Notes: generated from the letters alone by a model not told the origin. 64,000 bases of DNA from an uncultured Flavobacteriales bacterium (GCA_938074325.1 CALJFZ010000011.1:61161-125160), one strand, 5' to 3'; shown: positions 33,177-42,310, counted from the stretch's first letter. Translations and numbers: made by a program.

Positions 33177-33827
33177 ATGCGCGACGAATACCGACACAAG
33201 GGCCAACGCCGAAAAATGCTGCAAGAATTGCGGGATATGGGAATTGCCAATGAGGCGGTACTTGCAGCCATGGACCGAGTGCCGCGGCATTTTTTCCTTT
33301 CATCGGCCTTTGATCAATTCGCTTACCAGAACAAAGCGTTTCAAATTGGCGCAGGCCAGACCATCAGCAAGCCCCACACGGTTGCGCGTCAGACGGAGCT
33401 GCTGCAACTCGAACCGGGGGCGAAAGTGCTGGAAATTGGAACCGGGAGTGGATACCAATGTGCCGTACTGTGCGCCATGGGGTACAAGGTATTCTCCATT
33501 GAACGGCAGCGGCTGTTGTACGACAATGCGGGCCCCTTGTTGAAGGCCATGGGCTTCAAGCCGGATTTGTTTTACGGAGACGGCTACAAGGGCAAATCCG
33601 TTTTTGGCCCGTACGATGGCATCATTGTGACGTGCGGTGCACCGGAAATTCCGGAAGCATTGTTGCTTCAGTTGGCCATTGGTGGACGTCTGGTCATTCC
33701 GGTCGGTGAAGGAGACACGCAGCGCATGTTCACCTTTGAGCGCACCGGAGAAAAAGCCTTCAATCGCCAGGAGCACGGGGAGTTTGCCTTCGTTCCGATG
33801 CTCGCCTCACGCGCCCAAGACGCTTAA
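33177..33827 (+). CDS. pcm: protein-L-isoaspartate O-methyltransferase
   Basis: This 216-residue SAM-dependent enzyme repairs isoaspartyl residues in damaged proteins. The motifs are the N-terminal RVPRHFFL, GAGQTISKPHTVA, the SAM-binding LEIGTGSGYQ and, late, the GGRLVIPVG loop. ATG 33177 is preferred over the upstream frame start at 33147 because relatives begin near DEYRHKG. The 156-base gap before it contains only the DUF4494 promoter. It overlaps the convergent TsaC-like gene by 4 bases. Confidence 0.94.
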   Translation: MRDEYRHKGQRRKMLQELRDMGIANEAVLAAMDRVPRHFFLSSAFDQFAYQNKAFQIGAGQTISKPHTVARQTELLQLEPGAKVLEIGTGSGYQCAVLCAMGYKVFSIERQRLLYDNAGPLLKAMGFKPDLFYGDGYKGKSVFGPYDGIIVTCGAPEIPEALLLQLAIGGRLVIPVGEGDTQRMFTFERTGEKAFNRQEHGEFAFVPMLASRAQDA

Positions 33828-34444
33828 AAGAGCCCGTCTACGGGACCAATTCCTTCCCTGATTACTTCCGGATCCGACCCGGTGCAGTCTATAACGGTGG
33901 ACGCTTCAATCGTGCCGTACCCGCTATCAATTACCGCATCGACACGGCCATCGAATCGTTCGGAAATGAGTTCGGGATCGGTCGTGTACTCAACGACTTC
34001 GTCTGCATCGCGCACCGAACTCACGACCAAAGGACTGCCAAGTCGCTCCACCAAAGCCCGCAGCGTCCCGTGGTCAGGCACCCGAATGCCAATGCTTTTG
34101 CGTTTCCCTACGAACCACTTGGGTACGCTGTTGTTTGCCGGAACAATGAAGGTATACGGCCCGGGCAGGGCTTTCTTCATTAGTTTAAAAGTGGCGTTAT
34201 TCAGCGGACGCGTGTACGCAGACAGGTGGCTGAGGTCGGCACATGCAATGCTGAATTGGGCGGTCTTGAGCGACAGCCCTTTCAACTGCACCATGCGATC
34301 CAACCCCTTCGAGGATCCCAATTTGCAGGCGAAGCTGTAAACGGTATCGGTGGGCACCACGATGACGCCATCGCGCTCCAAGAGTGCAACGGCCTGACTC
34401 AAGCGGCGTTCATCCGGGTTGTCCGGGTGAATCCGCAAAAGCAT
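33824..34444 (-). CDS. Sua5/YciO/YrdC-family protein (TsaC-like)
   Basis: This 206-residue protein of the Sua5/YrdC family has KGLSLKTAQFSIACADLSHLS, PGPYTFIVPA and the GIRVPDH loop. TsaC makes threonylcarbamoyl-AMP for tRNA t6A37; the YciO branch is similar but does not complement. The short form without a Sua5 C-terminal domain and the LLRIHPDNPDE N-terminus lean toward YciO, so I leave the symbol empty. Its ATG overlaps the transaldolase stop (ATGA), giving a two-gene operon. Confidence 0.88.
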   Translation of the reverse strand: MLLRIHPDNPDERRLSQAVALLERDGVIVVPTDTVYSFACKLGSSKGLDRMVQLKGLSLKTAQFSIACADLSHLSAYTRPLNNATFKLMKKALPGPYTFIVPANNSVPKWFVGKRKSIGIRVPDHGTLRALVERLGSPLVVSSVRDADEVVEYTTDPELISERFDGRVDAVIDSGYGTIEASTVIDCTGSDPEVIREGIGPVDGLF

Positions 34445-35100
34445 CAGCCGTTGGCCTTGGCGTGATCGGCCAAGAACTGGGCCAATCCGTTGTCGGTCAA
34501 TGGGTGCTTCAACAAGCCCTTCATGGCACTCAGCGGTCCGGTCATGATGTCCGCACCGATTTCAGCGCATTCGATGATGTGCATGGTGTGGCGCACACTG
34601 GCCGCGAGGATTTCCGTACCAAAATCGTAGTTGTCATAAATGACACGAATCTTCTCAATCAACTGCAAGCCATCCGAACTGATATCGTCGATTCGGCCTA
34701 CAAACGGGCTGACGTAAGATGCTCCTGCCTTCGCTGCGAGCAACGCCTGTCCTGGTGAGAAGATCAGCGTGCAGTTGGTGCGGATGCCGTTGTCTGTAAA
34801 CCAACGAATTGCACGGATACCATCAGCAATGGCCGGAACCTTCACGACGATGTTGGGGTGAAGGGCAGCGAGGGCCTGTCCTTCTTCGATCATGCCTTCA
34901 AAATCCGTAGCGATGACTTCCGCGCTGACGTCGCCGTCAACGATTTCGCAAATGGCCTTGTAGTGGGCTTTTACGGCTTCGTCTCCAGTGATGCCTTCTT
35001 TGGCCATCAGGGAAGGATTGGTGGTTACTCCGTCTAGTACGCCGAGTGCTTCGGCTTCACGGATTTGGTCGAGGTTGGCGGTGTCGATGAAGAATTTCAT
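34444..35100 (-). CDS. transaldolase, short FSA/TalC type
   Basis: This 218-residue transaldolase of the short subfamily has an N-terminal KFFIDTANLDQIREA, TTNPSLMAKEG, and the Schiff-base lysine in VVKVPAIADG. It belongs to the non-oxidative pentose phosphate pathway or acts as fructose-6-phosphate aldolase; sequence alone does not separate the two. ATG 35100 matches relatives, and a TACTTTCG box ends four bases before it. Confidence 0.93.
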   Translation of the reverse strand: MKFFIDTANLDQIREAEALGVLDGVTTNPSLMAKEGITGDEAVKAHYKAICEIVDGDVSAEVIATDFEGMIEEGQALAALHPNIVVKVPAIADGIRAIRWFTDNGIRTNCTLIFSPGQALLAAKAGASYVSPFVGRIDDISSDGLQLIEKIRVIYDNYDFGTEILAASVRHTMHIIECAEIGADIMTGPLSAMKGLLKHPLTDNGLAQFLADHAKANG

Positions 35101-35104
35101 GGCG

Positions 35105-35112
35105 CGAAAGTA
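35105..35112 (-). promoter_or_regulatory. -7 box TACTTTCG of transaldolase gene
   Basis: The box ends four bases before ATG 35100. The same sequence stands before the damaged gene at 52984. Confidence 0.5.
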
Positions 35113-35172
35113 GCACATCCCTGTGGTTTGCTCGGCCATGTTGGGGGTTGTATCTTGATAAAAAACAAGGAC

Positions 35173-35514
35173 ATGGCGAACTGGACGGAAGAAGAATTGG
35201 CAACGTTCCGATCACGCGTTGCATCCAAATTGGCCTTGTTGGACGAACGAATCGCTGAGTACCGTGAACTAACCAAACCCATCCCGCCCGAAAATGCCAT
35301 TGGCCGAGTGAGCCGAATGGACGCCATCAACAACCGGAGCGTCAACGAGGCAGCCCTTCGAACGGCCGAGCAACAAAAGGCAGATTTGGTTCGGGCAATC
35401 GACCGATTGAACGACGATAAATTCGGGCTGTGTCATGCCTGCGGTGAGCGGATTCCCATCGGTCGGATCCTGCTTGTTCCCAGCGCAACACGATGCGTTC
35501 GTTGCGCGCAATAA
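35173..35514 (+). CDS. DksA/TraR-type zinc-finger protein
   Basis: This 113-residue protein has an N-terminal coiled coil (about residues 1-75) followed by a C4 zinc finger (CHACGERIPIGRILLVPSATRCVRC). The architecture is that of DksA/TraR proteins that enter the RNA polymerase secondary channel, although Bacteroidota members are little studied. The start is at MANWTEEEL. A weak TATCTTGA box lies about 14 bases upstream. Confidence 0.9.
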   Translation: MANWTEEELATFRSRVASKLALLDERIAEYRELTKPIPPENAIGRVSRMDAINNRSVNEAALRTAEQQKADLVRAIDRLNDDKFGLCHACGERIPIGRILLVPSATRCVRCAQ

Positions 35515-35622
35515 AGCAACAGAACAGGCCATTTGTGTACAACTCCGAATATTTGTTTGAAACCTCGCATACGATTCCAGATTCCGCTGCGTTTTAGGCG
35601 ATGAACGGCGTACCGCTCCGAT

Positions 35623-35630
35623 TATTTTTG
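35623..35630 (+). promoter_or_regulatory. -7 box TATTTTTG before lipoprotein-sugar transferase operon
   Basis: A perfect TAnnTTTG box lies 25 bases before GTG 35656. The 141-base gap around it (35515-35655) holds nothing else I can identify. Confidence 0.55.
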
Positions 35631-35655
35631 TGGTCCGCTGCTCGAAACCAAATCC

Positions 35656-36546
35656 GTGAAATCGATTCACCGCAACTACTTGTTCTTAACGGTCCCTGTA
35701 TGGGGCATCGTGGCCTTGGCCGCGGCATTTTCCGGGTGCATCGAACCCTGGGAGGGTCAACCGCATTTTTTGCACATCGATGAGGTGGTGTTCGAACCCG
35801 AATCGGATCAGGGGGAGCCAACAAGCCGCATCGAAGAGGTATGGGTTTATTCCGAAACCGACGTGCTCGGTGCGTTTCCATTGCCTGCAGACATTCCACT
35901 GGATCCCGCTTCGCTCGGCCCCAATCCAACGCTGACATTGAGTGCAGGCATCCGTGCGAACGCCATCAGTTCGACGCGTCAGCCTTATCCTTTCTACGAT
36001 GCTGTGGAGTGGCCCATGGCCGTGGCCTACGGGGGGCGTGACACCCTGACCATGGCGGTGGGTTACAACGAATTGACCGAGGTCGTGATTGCCGAGGACT
36101 TCGAATCGGCGAATCGATTTGAACCGGCTGTGACCAGCACGGCCGATGTCGTCCGAACGCAATCCTCCAACTGGGTGTTGGACGGAGAGGGGAGCGGTCT
36201 CATCGTGTTGGACGAATCGCGGCAAGCGCTGGTGTCCTCCACGAATGAGCAGCAGTACAACTTGCGCTCGAACGGACCGGTGTGGTTGGAATTGGACTAC
36301 GCTTGTACCCAACCGTTTTGGATTGGCTTGTACGTCAAGGACGCGGTCAATGCCCAGCGAATCCCCATTTTGGTGCTGAATTCCACCGATGGAGAGCGAA
36401 ACAAGATTTACCTCGATCTGGATCCCGTCGTACGCACCACGCCGGATGCGACCCATTATGAGATTACCCTGGACGCGTACTACGACGGCTCGGCGGATTC
36501 CACGGTGGTCGTAGTTGACAATTTCAAACTGCTCCGTTACCCATGA
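35656..36546 (+). CDS. outer-membrane-type lipoprotein of unknown function
   Basis: This 296-residue protein has an N-terminal lipoprotein signal: a basic start, a hydrophobic core, then AAAFSGC with the lipidated Cys near residue 28. The mature part is beta-rich (for example TLTLSAGIRANAIS, WLELDYACTQPFWIGLYV, YEITLDAYYDGSADSTVVVVDNF), suggesting a jelly-roll or carbohydrate-binding-like fold. The start is GTG 35656. Its last four bases overlap the start of the sugar transferase gene (ATGA), so it may have a role near the cell-surface polysaccharide. Confidence 0.8.
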   Translation: MKSIHRNYLFLTVPVWGIVALAAAFSGCIEPWEGQPHFLHIDEVVFEPESDQGEPTSRIEEVWVYSETDVLGAFPLPADIPLDPASLGPNPTLTLSAGIRANAISSTRQPYPFYDAVEWPMAVAYGGRDTLTMAVGYNELTEVVIAEDFESANRFEPAVTSTADVVRTQSSNWVLDGEGSGLIVLDESRQALVSSTNEQQYNLRSNGPVWLELDYACTQPFWIGLYVKDAVNAQRIPILVLNSTDGERNKIYLDLDPVVRTTPDATHYEITLDAYYDGSADSTVVVVDNFKLLRYP

Positions 36547-37955
36547 CACGGCCCGGCTTGCTTTTCGCGTATTTGATTTCCGATTGGCTGGCCGGAGCAG
36601 CATCATGGACCATTTTGTTTGTGTACCGCAAACTGATTTTTGATCAAGCCGAAGTGGTGGGGGCAACGGCGGTATTGGAGGATGTTCGCTATCGGTTGGG
36701 ATTGGCACTCGTTCCGATGTTTTGGCTGGTATTGCATGGATTGGCCGGGATGTATTTCAAACCCATGAAACGCCACCGGATTTTGGAACTCGGACAAGTG
36801 ACGCTGACGACCTTGGTTGGGGTGGTAGTGCTCTTCTTTGCATTGCTGCTCGATGATGCGATCGTCTCTTACCGGCAGTATTACGCCTCGCTGAGCGTTC
36901 TGTTGGTCGGACACGGTTCCCTCACGCTTCTCGGTCGAATGACCATCACGACGCGAACGGTCAAAAAGATTCACTCGGGTCAGTGGAGTTTTCGAACCCT
37001 CGTCATCGGGGGCAATGAACGAGCGGTCCAAACGATCCAGGAGATGAGGCAATTGCGCAAAGACCCGGGCTTTGATTTCATTGGCTTCATCCAGGCCAAC
37101 GGGTCGGATACGCAGCTGAAGTCGTTGATGCCCAACCTGGGAAAAGTTGGCGATCTCGATCGGGTCGTACGGGAATATGCCATTCAAGAGGTCATCATCG
37201 CCATCGGTTCAAGTGACCACGCCATCTTGGAGTCCGTTCTCAATAAATTGGAGAGCTCTCCGGTTGAAGTGAGAATCATCCCCGATATCTACGACATCTT
37301 GAGCGGCTCAGTTCGCATGTCAAGCATCTACGGGGCCCCGCTTATTGAAATTGACCGGGAAATCATGCCGCAATGGCAACGGTCGTTGAAGCGGATGATG
37401 GACTGGGGGGTGAGCATCGTCGCGATCCTGATTTTATTCCCGGTGTACCTCATAATTGGTTTGGCCGTGTGGAGCACGAGCAAGGGCCCCGTTTTCTTTC
37501 TCCAGGAACGAATTGGTTGGCACGGCAAGCCCTTTCGAATCATCAAGTTCCGCACGATGGTTCAGGATGCTGAAAAGGCAGGACCTCAGCTGAGCAGCGA
37601 GAATGATCCGCGGATTACGCCCTTGGGAAAATTGCTGCGCAAGTCCCGAATGGACGAGTTGCCTCAGTTTTTCAACGTGCTCAAAGGCGACATGGCTTTG
37701 GTAGGGCCTCGTCCCGAACGGGCCCACTTCATTGCCAAGATTGTGGAACGCGCACCGCACTACACCCACCTCCAAAAGGTGCGACCGGGCATCACCTCTT
37801 GGGGCCAGGTCAAGTACGGTTACGCTGAAAATGTCGATGAAATGATTCAGCGCTTGCGTTTTGATCTCATCTACATTGAAAACATGTCCATCGCCTTGGA
37901 CATAAAAATCCTGTTCTACACCATTTTGACCGTGTTAAAAGGTCGCGGTAAATAG
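36543..37955 (+). CDS. polyprenyl-phosphate sugar-1-phosphate transferase
   Basis: This 470-residue initiating glycosyltransferase of the WcaJ/WbaP type puts a sugar phosphate on undecaprenyl phosphate to start capsule or exopolysaccharide synthesis. It has N-terminal membrane helices (about residues 5-130), a central CoA-binding-like nucleotide domain (FRTLVIGGNERAV), and the C-terminal catalytic domain with ERIGWHGKPFRIIKFRTM, the DELPQFFNVLKGDM motif and the VGPRPE signature. It overlaps the lipoprotein gene by 4 bases. No other glycan genes follow, so this is not a full polysaccharide locus. Confidence 0.93.
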   Translation: MTRPGLLFAYLISDWLAGAASWTILFVYRKLIFDQAEVVGATAVLEDVRYRLGLALVPMFWLVLHGLAGMYFKPMKRHRILELGQVTLTTLVGVVVLFFALLLDDAIVSYRQYYASLSVLLVGHGSLTLLGRMTITTRTVKKIHSGQWSFRTLVIGGNERAVQTIQEMRQLRKDPGFDFIGFIQANGSDTQLKSLMPNLGKVGDLDRVVREYAIQEVIIAIGSSDHAILESVLNKLESSPVEVRIIPDIYDILSGSVRMSSIYGAPLIEIDREIMPQWQRSLKRMMDWGVSIVAILILFPVYLIIGLAVWSTSKGPVFFLQERIGWHGKPFRIIKFRTMVQDAEKAGPQLSSENDPRITPLGKLLRKSRMDELPQFFNVLKGDMALVGPRPERAHFIAKIVERAPHYTHLQKVRPGITSWGQVKYGYAENVDEMIQRLRFDLIYIENMSIALDIKILFYTILTVLKGRGK

Positions 37956-37997
37956 CAATTTAGGCGAAACAATAATGTTTTTGAGCGATATTTGAGG

Positions 37998-39131
37998 GTG
38001 GACTCACCCCATCGCCTTTTGCCTGTTCTCCGCGGTTCGTGGATTGCCATTATGTTGATTGCCTTGGTCGGTACCTCGGTGCCTACTTGGGGGCAGTCTA
38101 CTTCGTTGGCTGGAGGGACCGCGGTGCGGTTGTTTCGCGCCCAACAGCTCATCATGGAAAACGTCGGATACTACCTCGAAGGAGCTGTGGCAGTGGACAT
38201 GGAGTCTGGGACGGTGTCATGGAATTCCTCGGAACGCGAGGTTGCGCGCAAGTTGGTTGAAGTCATCCGGAATGCGGCGTCGCTGCAGCAAATGGATGGA
38301 TTGGTAGCCGATGTTCAATTGTCATCGGAAACCATGGAACTCATTCAGCGGGTTTCCCATTTGTCGGTCCATGACCTGCGCCATTGGCGAATGGCCGACG
38401 GACTCACTGAAGCCGAACAATGGTACGTCATGGTTCAAACCTCGTTGGACGAATTGCGCATGCAGGTCGGGATTGATTTAAAGGTGTACTTGAACCAAAC
38501 CTTGATGAATGTGCTCCAACCGAACATGCCCGAGGCGGATGAGGCAATTGCCTTGGATTCGGAATGGTTGGAAATCAATGACGGGATTCCGCTGCCTTCA
38601 TTGGAGTGGGACGCTTCGGAGGCCACGTCGAGTGCGTTGTCTACGGCCGATGCCTCTGCGTGGGGTGGGAGTGGAAGCGATGATTTGACAGCAGTCTTGG
38701 ATCGGATACTGGACCTGTTGGAACAGCAGGAACGCCGACTGAATCGCTTGGAGGGTGCAGCCGATGGTGGTGCCCCTGTTTCCAATGATTGGAATGGGGC
38801 CTCGCTCCGACTGCCTGATTACATGGATGTTACCTTTTACTCGGGATCGGCTCGATTGTCCCTTGGGGCTCAATTGCAGTTGAACGAAATCATCGAGGTG
38901 ATGGGGCGTTATCCAACCATCCGAGTCGTGTGCACAGGGCATGCGGACCTCCCCGGAGATCGTCAATCAAACTTAGCGTTGTCCCGACGGCGAGCGGAAG
39001 CCGTACGAACGTACCTCTTGCAAAGTGGAATTGCGCCGGAACGAGCCTTGCTGAATTTTTTTGGCGAGGAACGAGCATCCGTGACGGGGCCTGCTGATCG
39101 ACGGGTCGAAGTCCGGTTTTACCGGAATTGA
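37998..39131 (+). CDS. OmpA-family protein
   Basis: This protein of about 377 residues has a signal peptide (AIMLIALVGTSVPTWG), a long middle region without a recognised domain, and a C-terminal OmpA peptidoglycan-binding domain (about residues 275-377: VTFYSGSARLSLGAQLQL, GHADLPGDRQSNLALSRRRAEAV and RRVEVRF). It probably links the outer membrane to peptidoglycan. I chose GTG 37998, three bases after an imperfect GATATTTG box; TTG 37992 is in the same frame and less likely. Confidence 0.85.
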   Translation: MDSPHRLLPVLRGSWIAIMLIALVGTSVPTWGQSTSLAGGTAVRLFRAQQLIMENVGYYLEGAVAVDMESGTVSWNSSEREVARKLVEVIRNAASLQQMDGLVADVQLSSETMELIQRVSHLSVHDLRHWRMADGLTEAEQWYVMVQTSLDELRMQVGIDLKVYLNQTLMNVLQPNMPEADEAIALDSEWLEINDGIPLPSLEWDASEATSSALSTADASAWGGSGSDDLTAVLDRILDLLEQQERRLNRLEGAADGGAPVSNDWNGASLRLPDYMDVTFYSGSARLSLGAQLQLNEIIEVMGRYPTIRVVCTGHADLPGDRQSNLALSRRRAEAVRTYLLQSGIAPERALLNFFGEERASVTGPADRRVEVRFYRN

Positions 39132-39177
39132 TGATTGCAAGGATTTGTTTCTCAACTTTGTGCGACACGCTACGCAC

Positions 39178-39801
39178 ATGAAGCTCATTTGCATTGGAAG
39201 GAATTACGCGGATCACGCAACGGAATTGGGGAATGCTGTGCCCAAAGAGCCGTTGTTTTTTCTGAAACCAGACAGTTCAGTCTTGCCTCATCGGCATCCG
39301 TTTTACATCCCGGCATGGACGCGTGACGTTCATCACGAGGTGGAGCTGTTGGTTCGCATTACGCGCAACGGCAAGTGCATTGCTCCGGAGTTTGCTCACC
39401 GGTATTTTGATGAAATTTCCTTGGGCATTGATTTTACGGCGCGTGATGTGCAGGCGCAGCTCAAGGCCAAGGGCCACCCGTGGGAAAAGGCCAAAGGATT
39501 TGACGGCTCAGCGGTCATCAGCCGAAAGTGGCTGCCCAAATCGCGTTGGGAGGAAGAGGGCTGGGAAAAGGTGCCGTTTTCCCTGAAAAAGAATGGCAAA
39601 GAGGTTCAATCGGCCACTGCGGAGTCCATGCTCTTTCACGTGCATGAGCTCATTGCCCATGTATCCCAATTCATGACCTTGAAGATGGGCGATGTGCTCT
39701 TCACTGGAACCCCTTCAGGTGTCGGGCCGGTGGCGGATGGCGATGAGTTGGAAGGGTTTTTAGAAAACGAGGCCATGTTCCGAGTCCAAGTACATGGGTA
39801 A
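39178..39801 (+). CDS. fumarylacetoacetate hydrolase family protein
   Basis: This 207-residue FAH-fold protein has CIGRNYADHATELGN, the metal-site Glu in HHEVELLVRI, the substrate segment GIDFTARDVQ, and FTGTPSGVGPV near the end. The family includes oxaloacetate tautomerases, acylpyruvases and beta-keto hydrolases; the exact substrate is not readable. ATG 39178 fits relatives; a CAACTTTG box lies 17 bases upstream. It overlaps the shikimate kinase gene by 8 bases. Confidence 0.92.
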   Translation: MKLICIGRNYADHATELGNAVPKEPLFFLKPDSSVLPHRHPFYIPAWTRDVHHEVELLVRITRNGKCIAPEFAHRYFDEISLGIDFTARDVQAQLKAKGHPWEKAKGFDGSAVISRKWLPKSRWEEEGWEKVPFSLKKNGKEVQSATAESMLFHVHELIAHVSQFMTLKMGDVLFTGTPSGVGPVADGDELEGFLENEAMFRVQVHG

Positions 39802-40306
39802 TCAGCTTTTCTTCATCGGGTACATGGCTGCGGGGAAAAGCACGGCTGCTGCCCAGCTAGCAAAGCAGACCCATTTGCCTTTGCTGGATCTGGATGCAGC
39901 GTTGGAGGCGCGCCATAAAAAGCCCATTGCCGACCTCTTCGCCGCAGTTGGAGAAGCGGATTTTCGAAGGTTGGAATCAGCGATATTGGAGGAGATAGCC
40001 GGGTCTTCGGCGCATCGGATCATTGCCTGCGGTGGTGGGCTCGCGTGTACACCGGGCGCCATCGAACGGATGAAGCAGCACGGACGTGTGGTGTGGTTGA
40101 ACACACCGTTTGACGTCATTTTTCGACGGCTTTCGCAAAAGCCAGAAGGAAGGCCCTTACTTAGTAAACTGGGCTGGCCTGAGAAAAGCGGGATAGAGGA
40201 GCACTTCAGGTCCCGGCAATCTTGCTATGAAAAAGCGGACGAAGCGGTGGCCGAACTCACCGACCAGGTGCTGAGTGATTGGGCGAATTGGTTGCAATCC
40301 GATTAA
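39794..40306 (+). CDS. aroK: shikimate kinase
   Basis: This 170-residue kinase of the shikimate pathway phosphorylates shikimate with ATP. The P-loop GYMAAGKST, shikimate-binding DLDAALE, the FRRLESAIL segment, and CGGGLACTPGAI are visible, and the length is typical. It starts inside the end of the FAH-family gene. Together with the DAHP synthase-chorismate mutase gene at 26.5 kb and aroQ at 44.6 kb it shows that aromatic-amino-acid genes are scattered rather than clustered here. Confidence 0.93.
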   Translation: MGNQLFFIGYMAAGKSTAAAQLAKQTHLPLLDLDAALEARHKKPIADLFAAVGEADFRRLESAILEEIAGSSAHRIIACGGGLACTPGAIERMKQHGRVVWLNTPFDVIFRRLSQKPEGRPLLSKLGWPEKSGIEEHFRSRQSCYEKADEAVAELTDQVLSDWANWLQSD

Positions 40307-40815
40307 TCGTGAAGCACGGCAGCGTCGGAGGCGCTGGGCGATGCTTCAATGCTTACCTCGATGTGCTCTTTCAAGTTGGTGCTCAAGGTGAGCCCGCAAA
40401 AATCTGCGCGTACCGGAAACGATCGGTGAATGCGGTCGATCAAAACCGCAGTTGCCACCCGCGCCGGTCCTGCACCCAGAATGTGGTGCACCGCATACAT
40501 CAGGGTTTTTCCTGAATTGAGTACATCATCCAAAATGATGACCTGCTGCCCCTCTAGTTCGTCGAGCGGTTGGCTCAATGCGATGGCTTCCTCCAACGGA
40601 TTGGCCTTATTCAAAGTCAAGGTGGATGCATGAACGGTTTGACCACCAATTTCAGCAACGATGGCTCCGATGCGTTTTCCAACCGGTTCACCGTTTCCTG
40701 CAATGGAAATCAGGTGGAGTACATCGGCTTCGTGGAACTCCTCCAGAATTTGACGGGCGATCCGCTGGAGTTTGCGTTCAATTTGCTCAGACTCGAGGAT
40801 GCGGGTGCTGCTCAT
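40303..40815 (-). CDS. type I phosphoribosyltransferase
   Basis: This 170-residue protein has the PRPP-binding loop VIILDDVLNSGKTL, as in PyrR and hypoxanthine-type phosphoribosyltransferases. The N-terminal half contains HLISIAGNGEPVGKRI in place of the classic hood. It could be a purine or pyrimidine salvage enzyme or a PyrR-like regulator; I cannot choose. It lies 3 bases downstream of rlmD on the same strand and overlaps the aroK end. Confidence 0.85.
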   Translation of the reverse strand: MSSTRILESEQIERKLQRIARQILEEFHEADVLHLISIAGNGEPVGKRIGAIVAEIGGQTVHASTLTLNKANPLEEAIALSQPLDELEGQQVIILDDVLNSGKTLMYAVHHILGAGPARVATAVLIDRIHRSFPVRADFCGLTLSTNLKEHIEVSIEASPSASDAAVLHD

Positions 40816-40818
40816 GGT

Positions 40819-42270
40819 TCAAAGTTCCATTGTTTTTTCGAATACTCCAACCGCTTCGACGTGCGCTGTGTGGGGGAATTGGTCAACAAGCGTGAGTTTC
40901 TGCAGGGCATATCCGTATTCGGCCAAAGTGGCTATGTCCCGTGCTTGGGTCGCAGGGTTGCACGAAACGTAGACGAGTCGCTTGGCTTGAAGGCGGATGA
41001 CCTTGCGCAGGGTCTTGGGTGAAATGCCTGCCCGAGGTGGGTCGAGAACGATGGTGTTGATTTTTCCGGTGTACTCGGGATACTCAAGCAGGAATTTTCC
41101 CACGTCTGCTGCGTGGAATTCGACCCCTTCAATTCCATTTTGTTCGGCGCTGCGTCGGGCATCGAGGATGGCTCGCTCAACAATGTCCACACCGACGACC
41201 TTGCGGTTGGAGGCACGTGCTAGCAATTGGCCAATGGTCCCCGTTCCGCAGAACAGATCCATGACAATTCCGTCTTCCTCGTTCGTCATGTGCGACGTGG
41301 CTTCTTTGACGGTCATTTCGTACAAACGCTCCGCGCTGGCGGGGTTGGTTTGGAAGAAACTCGCCATCTCCACATCGAAGTTCAAACCGTGCAATGTCTC
41401 GGTAACAAAAGGGTCTCCGTAAATGCACGTGCTCGCGCCTGCCCGTGCTTCGACGCGCTCACCTTTGTCGTCATTGATGGTATGCAATACCCCTTGCAGC
41501 CGGTCGCCAAAAAGGGTGCGCAACTGCTGGACGAATTGGTCTCTTGAAAACCGTTCGAGGTCGTCTGACGTCGTAACCAAATTCACCAGGATGCGCTGAG
41601 AGGCAATGCTTTTTCGGACAACTAAGAAGCGAAAGAAGCCTTCCCTTCGGGGTGGATGCCACGCTGGTAACCCCGTCGATTCAAACCACTTTCGCAGTTC
41701 TGGCATGGCATTTTCGACATTGGCGTCAAAAAGGCCTGAATCGCCTTCCAAATCTTCCACCGCCCACCACGTTCCGCGCCGCTTGAATCCCAGACCAAAC
41801 CGGTCTTCCTTTTCTCCCGTCGCGGGGTTGTGTACAATGGCCGAGAAGCTGTACTCCATCTTGTTCCGGTAATGCCATTGTTCGGGGGAAGCCACTAACC
41901 CTTGGTACACCCGATCGATGTCTTCCACCTGCCCGATCCGTCGGTACAAATCCAATGCGGTTTGCTCCTTGTGCCGGTGTTGGTGTTCGATGGGCAGGTG
42001 CGCGTACGGTGCACCGGGGATTTCTTGGTACGGAATGTCCACCTCCTCAGGAGCCCGTGCGACGACGTCTTCTAGCTTGCACTCGGCATACTTGGACTTG
42101 CATTTGACCACACGTGCGGTGACGCGTTGGCCGGGCAGGGCATTCTGAACGAAGATGACGAACGGACCGCGTTCTGTTTCCTGCCGGGCAATGCCTTTGC
42201 CTCCAAACGCAATGTCTTGGATGTCAAGCGTCAGCAGCTGGTTTTTGTGGAATAGTCGTTGGCGTCGCAC
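40819..42270 (-). CDS. rlmD: 23S rRNA (uracil-5-)-methyltransferase
   Basis: This protein of about 483 residues combines an N-terminal TRAM domain (LTLDIQDIAFGGKGIAR) with a class I methyltransferase domain (VMDLFCGTGTIGQLLA). The catalytic and SAM regions LDPPRAGISPKTL and YVSCNPATQARDI complete the RumA/RlmD pattern; the paralogous RlmC branch is possible. I chose GTG 42270, five bases after a perfect TACTTTTG box, where the TRAM domain begins; the ORF continues upstream to 42357 but would run past the promoter. Confidence 0.9.
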   Translation of the reverse strand: MRRQRLFHKNQLLTLDIQDIAFGGKGIARQETERGPFVIFVQNALPGQRVTARVVKCKSKYAECKLEDVVARAPEEVDIPYQEIPGAPYAHLPIEHQHRHKEQTALDLYRRIGQVEDIDRVYQGLVASPEQWHYRNKMEYSFSAIVHNPATGEKEDRFGLGFKRRGTWWAVEDLEGDSGLFDANVENAMPELRKWFESTGLPAWHPPRREGFFRFLVVRKSIASQRILVNLVTTSDDLERFSRDQFVQQLRTLFGDRLQGVLHTINDDKGERVEARAGASTCIYGDPFVTETLHGLNFDVEMASFFQTNPASAERLYEMTVKEATSHMTNEEDGIVMDLFCGTGTIGQLLARASNRKVVGVDIVERAILDARRSAEQNGIEGVEFHAADVGKFLLEYPEYTGKINTIVLDPPRAGISPKTLRKVIRLQAKRLVYVSCNPATQARDIATLAEYGYALQKLTLVDQFPHTAHVEAVGVFEKTMEL

Positions 42271-42275
42271 GGGGG

Positions 42276-42283
42276 CAAAAGTA
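42276..42283 (-). promoter_or_regulatory. -7 box TACTTTTG of rlmD
   Basis: A perfect TAnnTTTG box ends five bases before GTG 42270. The divergent box for the next gene is at 42299-42306. Confidence 0.6.
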
Positions 42284-42298
42284 CGCTGTTCAAGGCTG

Positions 42299-42306
42299 TA
42301 TCTTGC
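42299..42306 (+). promoter_or_regulatory. -7-like box TATCTTGC of EEP nuclease gene
   Basis: The box ends exactly four bases before ATG 42311. It carries the TTGC variant also seen at 10296. Confidence 0.4.
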
Positions 42307-42310
42307 GTGC

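Noticed and set aside
35686-36708. 340-residue minus-strand frame over the lipoprotein gene
   Set aside because: The plus-strand frame has a lipobox and a coupled downstream gene; the minus frame has no recognisable motifs and would run across the junction of two real genes.
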